64,000 bases of DNA. Source: Tetragonia tetragonoides (lineage: Eukaryota; Streptophyta; Magnoliopsida; Caryophyllales; Aizoaceae). The position numbers and the translations under genes are program-made. The stretch lies in assembly GCA_038025085.1 (NCBI GenBank), contig CM076143.1, positions 11,059,001-11,123,000 on the forward strand, written 5' to 3'. The notes under the pieces were generated by a model, which was not told the DNA's origin, did not search any database, and saw only the letters and a program-made list of their open reading frames with translations. How positions within the stretch are numbered: the stretch's first letter is position 1; each line of letters begins with the position of its first letter. Of this stretch, positions 13,291-24,804 are shown piece after piece.

Positions 13291-13316
13291 TAAATTCTTC
13301 CAGAGAAAAAGACTCC

Positions 13317-13325
13317 TCTATAAAT
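13317..13325 (+). promoter_or_regulatory. TATA box of the microprotein gene
   Basis: CTCTATAAATCCCC is a strong plant TATA context about 125 bases before the start codon. It is followed by a leader containing a long CT run. Confidence 0.6.
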
Positions 13326-13368
13326 CCCCCATCTCTCTACATCTTCAATTGCACTCAAATCTATCTTT

Positions 13369-13370
<2 letters not shown>

Positions 13371-13424
<54 letters not shown>
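13371..13424 (+). repeat. (CT)27 microsatellite in the 5'UTR
   Basis: This uninterrupted CT run lies between the TATA box and the start codon at 13449. CT-rich leaders are common in plants and can affect transcription. A run this pure is expected to vary in length between individuals. The minus-strand frame that reads through it as Arg-Glu repeats is an artefact. Confidence 0.85.
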
Positions 13425-13426
<2 letters not shown>

Positions 13427-13448
13427 ATCTGATCTGAAAAAACAGAAA

Positions 13449-13649
13449 ATGGGGCTAGTTGTGGTGATATCTCTGCCATTGATATTACTTTGCTTATTGC
13501 TAGGAATTGGGTGTTACTTCCTTGGAAGGAAAAGAGGGAGACAAGAAGCCCATGCTCAGGTGTTCGGAACCCCGGCACCGCCCCCGGGATCGTTCCCTAG
13601 TTCTCCTGCTCCTCCTTGTTACACCAAGCCAGCTGACTCCCATGTTTGA
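13449..13649 (+). CDS. 66-residue single-pass membrane microprotein
   Basis: The protein starts MGLVVVISLPLILLCLLLGI, one hydrophobic membrane segment (residues 3-24). A basic stop-transfer patch follows (GRKRGRQEAHAQ), then a Pro/Ser-rich tail (PAPPPGSFPSSPAPP) ending in CYTKPADSHV. I recognise the layout (hydrophobic N-terminus, a G-C-Y-F-x-G-R core and a Pro-rich tail) as that of a short conserved plant protein of unknown function, but I cannot name a gene. Support for coding: a TATA box and leader upstream, a start in good context (AAAATGGGG), a compositionally distinct domain layout, and a long AT-rich 3'UTR after the stop. Likely a single exon. Confidence 0.65.
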   Translation: MGLVVVISLPLILLCLLLGIGCYFLGRKRGRQEAHAQVFGTPAPPPGSFPSSPAPPCYTKPADSHV

Positions 13650-14269
13650 AAACTCGATTATTACTCTTCATCAAATTAAGCAGGGGAAAATAGAGCCCAG
13701 AGAGTTGGGTTTAATTTTTTTCTTAGCATTTTGTTGATAATTTATCTTGTTGGGTTAATGGGTTTGTGCTTAAAATAGTTGGGTTTTGGGGGGTTTTGTT
13801 GTTTGTGAATTGTGACACTACTATTGTATTGTTGTTTGTGTATTCTTTTGTGGGGTGTTGTTTTGTTTGTAATTCTGAGAAAATCAGAGGTTTCTATGTA
13901 ATTAATTATTAAAATTTGTTGTAAAATGAACTTGTGAATCTATCTACATTTTCCAATTAAGTGAAATCATTTGTGACTAACTATTAAAGATCAAGAATTT
14001 AATTGGTTCAAGTTTATTATCCATCAAGCAAGTAAAAGCTGATCAAATATTGTGGCTGAAAGAGCCTTGGAGTAGGGATTTTTTTTCTTCTTTTGAATAA
14101 AATGAGTAAGGAAATTTTATCATACACCATTACTTTTAAAATATGTACATATGCACATAGACCACATTTATCACCATTAGAACTCAATTACCGAGGGCAT
14201 CGCATTGCATTTGTTTCATATACTCGCAATAATCAGCATTAAAGGAACTACATAAGACTATGACCTATT
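13650..14269. other. 3'UTR and spacer
   Basis: A T/G-rich 3'UTR-like stretch (13650-13930) is followed by AT-rich sequence. No further gene is seen. Confidence 0.4.
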
Positions 14270-14483
14270 TGTTAAGAGTATATCCCACATGTGAGTGTCC
14301 CACATTGAAAGAATTGGAGAGGGTTGGATCGTATATAAGTTAGTGGGTTACTCCACCTAACACCAATTGGTTTTGGGATGGAACCCCATTGGGCTTATGT
14401 GCAGTCTACTCTCCTCCACGTGCGGGCCTGCAGGCGGTAGGCCCTTTGAATATTTGATATAGTTCACAATCATAAACTTAACA
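14270..14483 (+). mobile_element. short copia-type 5' LTR with PBS
   Basis: The LTR starts TGTTAAGAGT and ends CATAAACTTAACA, so it has TG...CA ends with a TGTTAAG/CTTAACA inverted pair. It is immediately followed by TGATATCAAAGTC (14484-14496), a decayed copy of the Met-tRNA primer site TGGTATCAGAGC. A short broken gag-like start (ATG at about 14535, MPMANSSDNH) follows within 60 bases. The LTR is only 214 bp. The rest of the element is missing or scrambled before 14920. Confidence 0.6.
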
Positions 14484-14919
14484 TGATATCAAAGTCAATT
14501 CGTTCTTGAGACCTAAACAGAAAAGCTTCCGCTATGCCGATGGCGAACTCTTCGGACAACCATAAAAATAACGAAATACAAACCCAGCCATTCCCATCAT
14601 GATAACAAAAAAGTGATCATGCCTACTAAGCGTTCTTTTGCGAGGGCGAGTGTTCTCCAGGGCTCACAACTTGATTGTTATGTGACCCCACATGTGATCT
14701 ATTGATCGTCCCTCCCTTTGATGGGTCTAAAGAGGGATCTATTACACTAACTATTATGATGAACAAGAGCTTGTATGAAGCGATTTTCGGAAGATAGAGC
14801 TACTGCCCGTTTTGCAGCAGTAGATAATAAATATATATAATGATACGAGTGTAACAAGCAACTCAACTGAGCACAGGGAAGAAAGCATGAACGCTAATCA
14901 ACTCTTTGCAAGCATTAGC
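14484..14919 (+). pseudogene. gag-like remnant of a copia element
   Basis: A reading frame begins shortly after the primer-binding site with MPMANSSDNHKNNEIQTQ and breaks after about 20 codons. The rest carries scattered stops. Position and composition fit the start of a decayed copia gag, but no conserved gag motif survives, so this is positional inference. Confidence 0.4.
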
Positions 14920-15471
14920 ACCATTGGTTATGTAGAGGCTATTAAGGATAATTCTACCTGTTCTAAGGGTTATACCTTAATTACTTTGCTTAATTAGTCC
15001 TTAATTACGCTTGTAATAATGCTTAGGCGTTGCTCTAATTTCTGCATTTTGTTTTGTTAAATATGCGTACTAATTAGGCCGTACAAAAGGAGTTTATTCC
15101 TTGGCTTAGTAGTTGATAAAAATAGCTTGAAAATAGCATGGAGTGGGCAGCAAAGAAGCAGCAGATGAAGATAAAAGGTACAACAGCACCCACTAGTGGA
15201 TTCGTACAAAGGAGACTCCAAATTGTACTATCCGAGTACACTTGTGAGCTGGCGCCAAGACCAAAAAGACGGCTCCTTTTGAGAGCCTTATCTAATTGCG
15301 CCATCTTAGCTTGTTTCTAGAACGATCATCTAGGGTTCTCAACTTATAAATAGTATCCTTATCCTTGTAAGAAAGCAATTTTGATGAATGAAAACACAAG
15401 ATAGAGCACTGCCTCTGTTCACAAGCTATGCTTGGGTATTTACGCTTCTACTAATTCTTTCTTAGTGCTTG
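14920..15471 (+). mobile_element. LTR-like segment of another retroelement
   Basis: The segment is interrupted by the solo LTR and is nearly identical to 29215-29765. It contains TTATAAATAG (about 15345), then 'gatgaatgaaaacacaaga' and 'gcttctactaattctttctt', typical of the promoter and R/U5 part of a plant LTR. It continues after the insertion (16949 onward). The frames of 60-76 residues over it are not recognisable proteins. Its ends were not resolved. Confidence 0.45.
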
Positions 15472-16948
15472 TGTTAGTAGCACGGTAGAACACAAGAGGG
15501 GGGGGGGAGGGGAGGGTGAATTGTGTTCTAAAACATTTTGCGGAATTTAAACTATTTAGAACACTTGTTGTACTTTTAGGATTGTTACCAACTTTAAGGA
15601 ACGTTGACTAAAGGAACGCTTACTAAAATAAATAACAACGTTAGATAAAGTTAATAAACAAATAGAAGCAATAATGAAAGCACTCACGATTTTACGTGGA
15701 AAACCCTTTGAAACTACAAAGGATGAAAAACCACGGCCCGAAAGACTTTCAATGACTACTTCTTCTCATTAATCAGTAGTACAACTCGATCAAACCGACT
15801 CTGGTTCAACCCAACTCAATCCAACCCAATTACTCTGATTGAAGTCACGAACTGGAACCCAATTACTCTAATTCAAGCCAAACGAACTTAGACCCAATTA
15901 CTCTGATCTAAGCCTAACCCCTTGGACACTAATCCAAGCTATCCTTAACTCTAAGGAATATTGTTTACCTCTCAACCTCTCAAAAGCATAAGGTACAATT
16001 TAATTCTATAGCTCTTTTAGAAGTTGTTAATATGATCCTTTAATTACTTAGGCAAACTTTAGTGTTCTCTCAAAATATATCTCTCTGAAAATATGAACAC
16101 TTAGGGGTTATAAAATCGCGAACTTGAAAAGATAGATAACACCCCTTTATATAGGCAAATAGGTTTTCCAATAAAACTGAAATTCGGATTTTTAATTACC
16201 TAAAAATAATATCTTTGTAAATAATACTTTTTGAGCTCAAAGATATCAAAAATAAATATCCCAAAATATATGTATCAAACCGGTAGGATTTTCAACACAA
16301 TATTGACCAAATAATATCTTTGTTATCAAGATAATATATTACCAAATAATAGATGAATTTCCATTAGGAAAGTATCTAATATTTTCGGTCACTATTTAGT
16401 ATATAATAAAATCTGAAATATTTCCAAAATAAAATCCTCCCATATGTAAGAGATATCTTTTCTATATAAAAGATCAATATACTCTCAAGTAAAAATATTA
16501 TCTAGTAAATATAATATTTTTACCAAAATAATAATCTTATAGGAAATACTAAATGTACGTGTAAACTGTAGTCTCCCAATAGGTAACGTCTCACCTAAGG
16601 AATACTCCATAGTCACGTTTCTCAATATAAGAACGTTTCTCTCAAATCATTTATTTAGTTTGCCCAACTAATTAAGTAATCAAATTAACTTCATCTTTAA
16701 GAACTTTAACAAATGAACTCTAATGAATATAACCATTAAAATGTAGAGCTTCATAAGTCTTCAAGCTTGATTGTCATGTTTATTGTTATGTAGAAACTTC
16801 ATGCTTCAACCTATCAATATGAACTAATCTACAAGCTTGCATAAACACATTAGTAACTTCAATATATTAAATCAATAGGCAACTAACATGTATTATATTT
16901 TATTTAACTTAATTAGTTTGCCATTATCAAAACAATCATGGTTCAACA
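15472..16948. mobile_element. solo LTR of the SIRE-like copia family
   Basis: This 1,477-bp LTR begins TGTTAGTAGCACGG and ends GGTTCAACA. It is flanked by the 5-bp target duplication GCTTG (15467-15471 and 16949-16953). It is near-identical to the LTRs at 29766-31208 and 38311-39751, and its flanks match the flanks of that full element. No internal region is present, so it is a product of LTR-LTR recombination. In element orientation it reads on the minus strand. Confidence 0.9.
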
Positions 16949-17232
16949 GCTTGATTGCTTGGGAGAGATTAGCAAGGGTGGGCATCCTCTTAGACGACTA
17001 AACTTGTGCTTAATTGCTGGGTTTTGGAGTTAAGAGTTAATTACTTTATTTATCTAAACACAAAAACACAAAAAGAAGTTACTCTGTTTCATTTCAACGA
17101 GCTTGCTGTTTATTTCGTATCATATAATAATAAATAAAAAAAGGTATTCATGTGATGTACAAGATCACATTCATAATGATAATGAATATTATCGACGATC
17201 ATGGATGGCGCCGATTAAAGTATTGGAGGTAG

Positions 17233-17474
17233 CGACATGAAGTTGACTTCTCCCTAGTTGATGATATGTGAAGATTCGACTGATAGATCGAGTACTCACC
17301 GACTAAAAAATTGTGAAGACTCGACGTGTAGATCGAGTACTCACCAAAGACAAGGACACTATGTATTGAATAATTGTTCCAATCGTAGCGTTGGTGATGA
17401 TCCTTTTCAACAATTCTCCTATCTTGCATCCAAGTTGGGCATTCGAAAATCTCATGCTCCAACTTTAGGGGGAG
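17233..17474 (+). pseudogene. 3' end of a copia pol (broken)
   Basis: Near 17396-17470 one frame reads FQQFSYLASKLGIRKSHAP, which resembles the usual C-terminus of copia RNase H (KLG-x-x-x-x-x-APTLGG). It runs into a polypurine tract (TTTAGGGGGAGT) directly before the LTR at 17475. Upstream is an imperfect tandem pair of about 56 bp ending in 'agatcgagtactcacc'. The same remnant lies at 40035-40277. Confidence 0.6.
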
Positions 17475-17738
17475 TATTAAGACTATGGAATTAGTTTAGT
17501 TATTCCTTAATTAAGGACTCTAGTATTTTCCATAGTCTCGATATATATCGTTTCCATATTCAATTTAGTCTCCTAGTATTACATGTATTAGGATTCTATA
17601 TCATATTCAATATATTCAGTCTCCTAGTATTACATGTATTAGGATTCTATATCTCTGTCAAACTCTTGAATTATAAATAGCTTTACTAATCATCAATAAA
17701 GAGGATACAGTTAACGGTTCACAATCATAAACTTAACA
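17475..17738 (+). mobile_element. 264-bp copia 3' LTR (block A)
   Basis: It begins TATTAAGACTATGG (TG decayed to TA) after a polypurine tract and ends CATAAACTTAACA. The other copy, at 40278-40541, has the same length. The last 22 bases equal the end of the LTR at 14270-14483 although the bodies differ. Confidence 0.65.
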
Positions 17739-17810
17739 CTATTTGTCACCCTCTCCATAGATCAAGAAATTGTTAATTGATCCCGAACCTTGTAGTAATA
17801 AACATAGCAA

Positions 17811-18012
17811 AATCAACCTTGTTGTGGAGCATTGCGATTAGCAATTTAGCATGTCTACCATTAAGTGTTCCATGTCGTCCTAGTAGGGGAGATTATGCAT
17901 ATTGGGACAATGCTCATCCGACCGAGGCTGCCAATACGGTTTTGGCAAGTAGGCAGTAGCCTTCAAGGCCACGGAACGACCGATGCTTATCCCATGGACA
18001 TCAGTCACCTTG
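17811..18012 (+). pseudogene. GDSL esterase last-exon fragment (block A)
   Basis: Reading frame and DNA match the last exon of the GDSL gene at 44120-44346: 'aaccttgttgtgg', 'aagtgttccatgtc', then YWDNAHPTEAANTVLASRQ. The catalytic block D-x-x-H with the family's HPTEA is intact, yet no upstream exon is present and 'attgcgattagcaattta' is inserted relative to the full gene. It ends in 'ccatggacatcagtcacctt', parallel to the gene's end. This is a truncated, dead copy. Confidence 0.7.
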
Positions 18013-18256
18013 ATGAACTATAAACAACTATAGTAGAAATTAAAGAATAAGCCATGATTTAACCTCAAATGCAATTTTGATGTAAATTATTACTAAAATA
18101 CTTGTTAAATCTTTTAATGCTATAGTTATTGTGGCATGGTTTGAAAATGAATTATAGTTGATGAAACAGTAAGAAGATGAGCACAATATTATAAGTGTTA
18201 TTCTTGTCATTTTTTAAAATTATAGTAGAGTTTTTTTCTAGAGTTCTGTTTTGTCT

Positions 18257-18560
18257 AAGGCAACACCCAAAATTACAACATTATCATGATTGTAACCTTT
18301 GGTGGCTTATGGCAACAGTTTTTAAGTGTTGTCATGGACTTTCACCAGTTGTACTAGTTTTCATCGCATCAGGCATAAAACTGTTGCCCTATGGATGGTA
18401 AAGGCAACATGACCAATAATAGTTGCCATTTGTATTGAAAAGGCAACAATGATGCAGACCGTTGCATGTAAATGCAACAATAGCTAAACCGTTGCATTAT
18501 AGGCAACAATGTACAAAAGTTGCCTATGTTGTCAACGGTTTGGTTATTATAGGCAACGAT
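18257..18560 (+). repeat. CACTA 5' subterminal repeat array
   Basis: At least ten copies of GGCAACA/TGTTGCC-like motifs occur in both orientations, for example 'aaaggcaacatgacc' and 'ataggcaacaatgt'. These resemble the short TNPA-binding motifs of En/Spm ends. The true 5' terminus is absent. Confidence 0.7.
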
Positions 18561-19138
18561 TTCATGAAGTTTTCTTTTAATTATATGGGGTATGCGTTAA
18601 ACCCATATTTCAAATGGACCTATACATAAAGAGAGCCATTCAGCCCATGCAAATTAATTTTTGGGCTAAATATATACTTTAATTTTTTGAGCATGTATAT
18701 TCATTTTGACCCACAAAAATGTAATCTCTTAGGAAAAATACTAGAGATGTAAACTCTAAATCCTAAATCATAAGGGTAATTCTATTTCAAATTGGTGATG
18801 AGGTCAATGTAATGGATTTTATTTAGTTTGTAGGGATTGATATAGAAAAAAATAAATCTAAATTAAGACAACACGCAAATAGATGACTAAATATAACAAC
18901 AATAACCATATGTATATACTCATGATTAGCTTAACCTATGGGCTCTTTATTTCCCACTCTGGTCTATTTGTGATTTTTTCACTATATATTGATCACCGTC
19001 AAACATTTAGGAAAATGACAAATTCGTCAGTATTGAACAGGAAAGAACTCGTTTAATAAGATCGACTAATCGAATACATTACTAAACACGTTCTACTTAC
19101 TAAACACGTTCTACTTCTCCTTTCTGTCCGAAAAAAAA
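18561..19138. other. AT-rich CACTA interior, no gene
   Basis: No coding pattern or structured repeat was seen. There is a short direct repeat of 'actaaacacgttctactt' near 19080-19112. Confidence 0.4.
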
Positions 19139-19330
19139 CGTGACACGTAGATTAGCTAGTTGAAGAATTTGATAACGTAACCCCTATATTGATCCAATCC
19201 GCACGAGACACGTTGATTAGCTAGTTTAGGAATTTGATAATGTAACCCCTATATTGATCCAATCCACACGTGACACATTGATTAGCTAGTTTAGGAATTT
19301 GATAATGTAACCCCTATATTCATCCAATCC
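19139..19330 (+). repeat. three tandem 63-bp repeats
   Basis: Three copies (about 19139, 19203 and 19265) are built on 'gattagctagtttaggaatt' and 'aacccctatattgatccaat'. Copies 2 and 3 are closest to each other. Confidence 0.75.
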
Positions 19331-19452
19331 TTTTCTCCTTGATGTCATGCAAGGAGGAGATCAGTTCCTCATTCCCTGAGCGCATTCTCATAATCAGCAC
19401 TTGACAATACGGTTTGGAAAGCGAGGGTCGAAGGAGCAACGCCCCTGGCGAC

Positions 19453-19510
19453 GATTATTACTATTATTATTTTTTACTACTACTACTACTATTACTACTA
19501 CTACTACTAC

Positions 19511-19604
<94 letters not shown>
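19453..19604. repeat. (ATT)n/(ACT)n microsatellite
   Basis: An impure ACT/ATT start grades into a pure ATT run of more than 90 bp. Frames that read it as poly-Ile, poly-Leu or poly-Asn are artefacts. Confidence 0.9.
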
Positions 19605-22028
19605 TTGCAAGCAAAGAGAAAAAAGGTTTTTCACAAAAAAAAAAAAAAAAACTAAAGGAAAAAAGGTTGATAATTTTAGCGCGTATACCAAAATTTTGGC
19701 GGTTCCTAACTCAAATTAAAAAGAAAAAGGAAAAGAAGCATGAGGCGTTGAAAAGACAAAAATACTAATTAAGAAACCATAATCAGTTTTATTTTGCTAA
19801 AGAAGTCCACACGAGTTCACTTGCGAACTCAACCCTTCACACAGCAACTCGATCGTTCTGCCATTCAACCCTTCTGCGAGTTTCAATTGCTGTTCACTCT
19901 GCGAAATTCTTCTGCGGCTTCATCTGGGAATTTGATTGCGACTTCATTTGCGAATTTTACTGGGTAAGTTTTGCGAATTTCCCTAAGTTCGTCTGCTATA
20001 CTTGATTGTATCCCTACGAATTTTGTTGACATAAATTTGGGTGCACTCGTAATGTTTAATTGTTGTGATTTTCATGATTTGCGTCTTGCTACTTAATTTC
20101 CTTTAAGAATTCAGTGCGAATTACACTCATTCATCAGCGATTGACTGTGTCTCTACGAATTTTGCTGACATGAATTTGGGTGCACTCGTTATGTTTAATT
20201 GCTGTGATTTTCATGAATGACTTGTTAGAATTTTGATTATCATTCGAATTATTGTTAAATTTTGGGTTAGATTAATTTTAGGTCAGATTAGTTTTTTACT
20301 TTAAATTTGTTTACTTTAATTCTGGACTTAGGTACTTGGGTTGATTAATTTGGTTCTGAAGTCTTCTACATCCTCCTTCACGTTGATTGTACTTGGGTTT
20401 ATAGTCTGGTTGTTATTTCATATTTGCTTGTGATTTTTGATTACTGTAGAGAGGTAAGTTTGCCCCTAATGGTACTCTGTTTTACCAAAGTAGTGGATTA
20501 GTCACTTCATTCACACATTTGGGATCATAAGATCAAATTAGTGTCATGGTGGAGATCTGATTGATGATGTTGCGTTGTTCTTGTTATTCATGCCAAGTTT
20601 CAGAAATTGAAATATGCAAAAGTTATTAGTTCGTTATTTCAGGCTTCAATTTGTTGGTGGCTTGTTGGAAATCAGAGATTTTAGCTAAAGTCATTGAATT
20701 TGATTTGAACTGAGCCAAATTCTTAAGCTTTCAATTCGTCTTGCTTCACTAGTAAATTGAAATAGTTAGATTAATTTAGTTTCCTTTTCCTTTTCTGTTT
20801 ATTTTTATTTTTCTAGTTACCTAGTAAACACCCCCAATATAGTGTGTGTGTTAGTGTTGGTTTTAAAATCTATGATCATTGCATTAATAGGTAGGGCAGA
20901 TTGATGAACTTGTCCTTGTTTTGGAATCTTTTGATCTTACATGTCATTTACAGTGAATACTGATCTGCCAGTGTAGGTTAAGAGACTGTTTGAACTTATT
21001 TACTAGTGAGTTAGACATGTTAATTCAATGTTTACATGCTGCTTTTTTTTATAAGAACTGAATCTGAATTTCTGTTGGTTCCCCAGACTCTTTGCCCCTG
21101 TTTTTAACATAATTGTGACTCATTAATGACCTGCGTTTCCAGCATGTTCTGTTGTTTTTTAATGATCTTAGATATTAAGAAATCAAGGCAATACAACTCA
21201 AAGTTCAGAGACGCTGATTAGGACCCCTTGTTTCTAGTTCTTGTTTCGGGTAAAAGTTGTGAATCTAAATCTGTTTTTTGACTTATATTTCAGAACCTTT
21301 TATACTCTCTTTAAGCTTTGTTTTGCATGTCTTAAGGGTGAAAGTTCAGTGAAAAGAGAGTACATGAGGTGTGGGTTAAATAGTGAATGGATATGATTGG
21401 TAATTGAGAGCTAAATGAAGATTTTTGCTATGTAGTACACTATTTTCTGCTGCTGTATCCAGAACCTTTTATACCCTCTTTAAGCCTAGTTTTGCATGTC
21501 ATAAGGTTGAAAGGTCAGTGAACAGAAAGTACATTAGCTGTGGGTCAAATAGTGAATGGATAAGATTGGTAATTGAGAGCTAAATGAAGATTTTTGCTTT
21601 GTGCTACACTGTATTCTTCTTGCTGTAAAGTGCTGGAGACTTGATTAAAATGCATTACACATATGGTAGTAACAAATCAGTTTTTTTTTATATGTACTAC
21701 ACTTTAATCTGTTGCTGTATCCAGACCTGTGTTATGCATGTATAACTTGTAGTTTCCTTGTTAAACTGCTGGAGACTTGATTAAAATCCAGTGCTCCTAT
21801 GGTAGTAACCATTTAGATTTGCTGATTAGAAGGTGATTAGCTCATAATTGTGAGTGCTTTCTATACTGACGTTAGAGTTTTAGTACAGAAGAATCTAATC
21901 TGATATTTTGATTTTTTAATTCTAATTGAGTTTATAATCTATATTTGCTGTAATATTGTTAGCCATCTTTCACCCTATAATATTTCAATTTTTTTCGTTT
22001 TAAATGATGGCTTTTTTTAGTTTCAATT
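19605..22028 (+). other. CACTA promoter and leader region with internal duplications
   Basis: No protein-coding stretch was recognised. There are several direct duplications: 19985-20080 with 20138-20215 ('gaatttgggtgcactcgt'); 21290-21459 with 21461-21625 ('cagaaccttttata', 'ggtaattgagagctaaatga'); and a shorter one at 21630-21690 with 21767-21810 ('ctggagacttgattaaaat'). It probably contains the promoter and leader of the tnpA/tnpD-like unit. Confidence 0.5.
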
Positions 22029-22367
22029 ATGGGAAAAACGAAACTCAATAAGCAAACCACAAGAGGTTCTGGCTCTCAAGGTTCTGAAACTCCCATGTTG
22101 GAGTATGAGAAGCAAAGATTGGTGAAGATTAACGAGAATAAGAAAAAACTCGAATATATGGGGCTGGAGGAAAGAGCTAGGTTATATATCAATCGTGTAG
22201 ACAATAAAAGACAGAAAAAGGGGAATGGGGAACGAAAGGCTATTGAGAAAGATACTGAGTATATTCCCGATGTTAATGGTGCTGGAGAAGAAGGTAATGT
22301 TACTGATGAGGATTTGGTAGATGAGGAACAACTGGGCGGTGGAAGATCTAAGCCTCCTCATGGGAAG
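22029..22367 (+). CDS. first exon of the tnpA-like CACTA gene
   Basis: This exon of 113 codons starts MGKTKLNKQTTRGSGSQG and contains LEYEKQRLVKINENKKKLEY, the conserved opening of plant CACTA second-gene (TNPA/Transposase_24-type) proteins, then an acidic stretch. The exon ends ...PPHGK at AAG|GTAGTA, phase 0. It joins in frame to the exon at 24805 (VPKMKKAKTRATTLAEAFK), skipping the transposase reading frame. This resembles En/Spm, where tnpA is made by splicing out the transposase ORFs. It is highly charged and probably nuclear and DNA-binding. Reading on past the donor gives only a hydrophobic chance tail. Confidence 0.65.
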
Positions 22368-22614
22368 GTAGTAGTTGTTGCTCCTTATTTTCCTTATATG
22401 TACTCATTATTGCTGTTTGTGTTTTTATTTTTTCCTGCCTTTTATTTGTTGTGTTCTCTTGAACTTTGTGTGTTATAGGCAACAATCATAAGTGTAATGT
22501 GTACTGGTTAAGTTGAGTCATAACATGCCTAGATGCTTTTAGTCCTAAATAATCATGTTCTTTTACATACTCATACAGTTTCATGCATTCATGAATTTTA
22601 CAGAATATTAAGGT

Positions 22615-24514
22615 ATGTCACATATAAATAAAGATTGGATTGATGCACTGCAAACTAGCAAAGAATACAGACTTGGTGTTCAAAATTTTCTCGATTATGC
22701 ATTCAATAATCTGACCATGGAAGTTGGAGATGATGATGATTCAGAAGATGATGAGCCCGAAATTTTATGTCCTTGTGATAACTGTTTTAATCGTTACTGG
22801 TTCACTAGAGAAGTGATTTACAATCATTTGATAGTCCATGGGTTTAGCAAGAAATATAAAGTGTGGAACTTCCATGGTGACGGATTAACAGTGGGAACAA
22901 CTAGGCGTGGGCATGATACCCTTTATAACAGTGTTGACGATATGGATGGGATGTTATCTGATGTCTTTAGAGATGTAGTGGGAGATCAGTCTACTAACTT
23001 ACAGGGAGATAGAGTTCACCAAGGGCCCGGTGAAAATGCTAAAAAGTTTTATAAGTTGTTAGATGATGCCCAAGAAAACCTGTATCCGGATTGTAAGAAT
23101 TTTTCAGTTCTTTCATTCACAATTAGGCTATACTTGTTGAAATGTGTTAATGGGTGGAGCAATGCTTTATGCACTGATCTTATGAAAACTTTGGTTGAAG
23201 CATTTCCATTTGCTAAAATTCCTAAGTCTTTCAATGAAGCAAAAAAAATGGTGAGGAACTTGGGACTAGATTATAAGCGAATAGATGCTTGCCCAAATGA
23301 TTGCATGTTGTATTGGAAGGAGCATGAAAAGGATACATATTGCCATATTTGTAAGATGTCCCGATGGAAGTTAGATGAGAAACAACAGGTTGAGGGAATC
23401 CTACCCGAGTCTGGTACTCCAGCAAAAGTTTTGCGTTATTTTCCTTTAAAACCTCGGTTGCAGAGGCTTTTTATGTCTTCTAAAACGGCAGGACATATGA
23501 CATGGCATGAAGTAGAATGCTCCAAAGATAATGATGTCTTAAGGCATCCTGCTGATGGACAAGCTTGGAAAGATTTTGACTCTTTACATCAGAATTTTGC
23601 ATCTGAACCACGTAACGTGAGGCTTGGCCTTATGAGTGATGGCTTTAATCCATTTCGTACTATGAGTGTTTCCTATAGTATTTGGCCAGTTGTGTTGTCC
23701 ATATATAATTTGCCCCCTTGGTTATCTAACAAGCCAGAATACTATATCATGTCGATGATCATACCAGGCCCTCGTTCTCCAGGATACGATATAGCTATTT
23801 ACCTACAACCGTTAATTGATGAATTAAAAGATTTGTGGGTAAGTGGGATCTATACTTATGATGCCTTGAGAAATGAAACATTTCTAATGCGTGCAGCCTT
23901 GTTATGGACTATTAGTGATTTTCCTGCATATGCTATGCTTTCTGGATATGGCACGAAAGGCCGGTTGGCTTGCCCTTGCTGCAATTATGAAACATGGTCT
24001 AGATACCTCAAATATAGCAGGAAAACTTGTTACATGGGTCACCGAAGATTTTTGGATGAAAACCATCCTTGGCGTCACAATAAGAGCTCCTTTGATGGAA
24101 ATCTTGAGACAAGGCCACCTCCTTCTAGGTTGTCCGGGAGAGATATACTAACAGTGTTAGAAGGCTTTATAAATAATTTTGGGAAGACACAAAAGAAGAA
24201 CAAAGATAGAAATTGTCCATTTAAGAAGATATCAATTTTCTTTGAATTGCCATATTGGGAGACCAACACCTTGCCTCACAATCTTGATGTGATGCACATT
24301 GAGAAAAATATAGTTGACAATATTCTTGGCACATTGCTTGAGATCATCGGAAAGACAAAGGATCATCTAAATGCGCGCCTTGATCTTCAAGATATGGGCA
24401 TTAGAAAAGACCTTCAACCTAAGTGGTCGGGGGATGGTAGGCATGTTTTTCTGTCAAAAGCTTGCTTTTCAATGTCAAATCAGGAGAAAACTATGTTCTG
24501 TGATGTCATTAAAG
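22615..24514 (+). CDS. CACTA transposase, TNP2/TNPD type, truncated
   Basis: About 633 codons are open from MSHINKDWIDAL. Residues 1-85 form the Transposase-associated domain (DWIDA...CPCDNCFNRYW, then HGFSKKYKVWNFHG). Residues about 280-530 match Transposase_21/TNP2, including LMSDGFNPF, PPWLSNKPEYYIMSMIIPGP and LACPCCNYETW. Residues 555 onward read NTLPHNLDVMHIEKNIVDNI and GRHVFLSKACFSMSNQEK. The frame then reaches a donor (AAAG|GTGTGA). Complete TNP2 proteins continue for several hundred residues with DUF4218/DUF4216-type regions; these are absent. Splicing to the exon at 24805 would stop after about 15 codons. The transposase is therefore probably inactive, although the catalytic core region looks well kept. 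Confidence 0.85.
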
Positions 24515-24804
24515 GTGTGAAATTCCTTTTGTTAGTTTTGGAATCTATATTTAATTCCTTTTGTTCTTTTTTTTTTGTGTTTTGCTAATGGATTAGAAAA
24601 TATGCATTGTTCAAACTTGTTCAGTCTTTTATTTGGTTCATCTTGAGTTAGAACTTTTTTTTTCTTTTAAGAACTTATGGTGTCTGTCTTTTATGAATAA
24701 CTCCAGTTGTTATCGTATTATCTATTACATGTGTATTGTACATTTAACTAAAAACTACTGTCTCTTGTACTTTTTTTTCCCCTTTCTTTCTTGCTGTTTT
24801 ACAG

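Larger units (their letters stand above)
14920..18256. repeat. duplicated block A (solo-LTR copy)
   Basis: This block matches 29215-41665 (block B) closely apart from the insertions in B. In order, it holds an LTR-like promoter segment, a solo copia LTR, an old copia 3' end with its LTR, a broken GDSL last exon, and a tail ending 'agttctgttttgtct'. Block A begins at 'accattggttatgtagagg', exactly where the CACTA element ends in front of block B. Its right edge abuts CACTA subterminal sequence at 18257. Confidence 0.85.

Noticed and set aside
13345..13578. Minus-strand frame rich in Arg-Glu opposite the microprotein gene
   Set aside because: Caused by the CT run and antisense to a better-supported gene.
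15074..15320. 60-76 residue frames repeated at 15074-15320 and 29368-29614
   Set aside because: They lie in a duplicated LTR-like segment, occur on both strands, and match no protein family I know; conservation is explained by the block duplication.
19401..19719. Reading frames of poly-Ile, poly-Leu and poly-Asn
   Set aside because: They are translations of the ATT microsatellite in different frames; there is no protein-like sequence outside the repeat.
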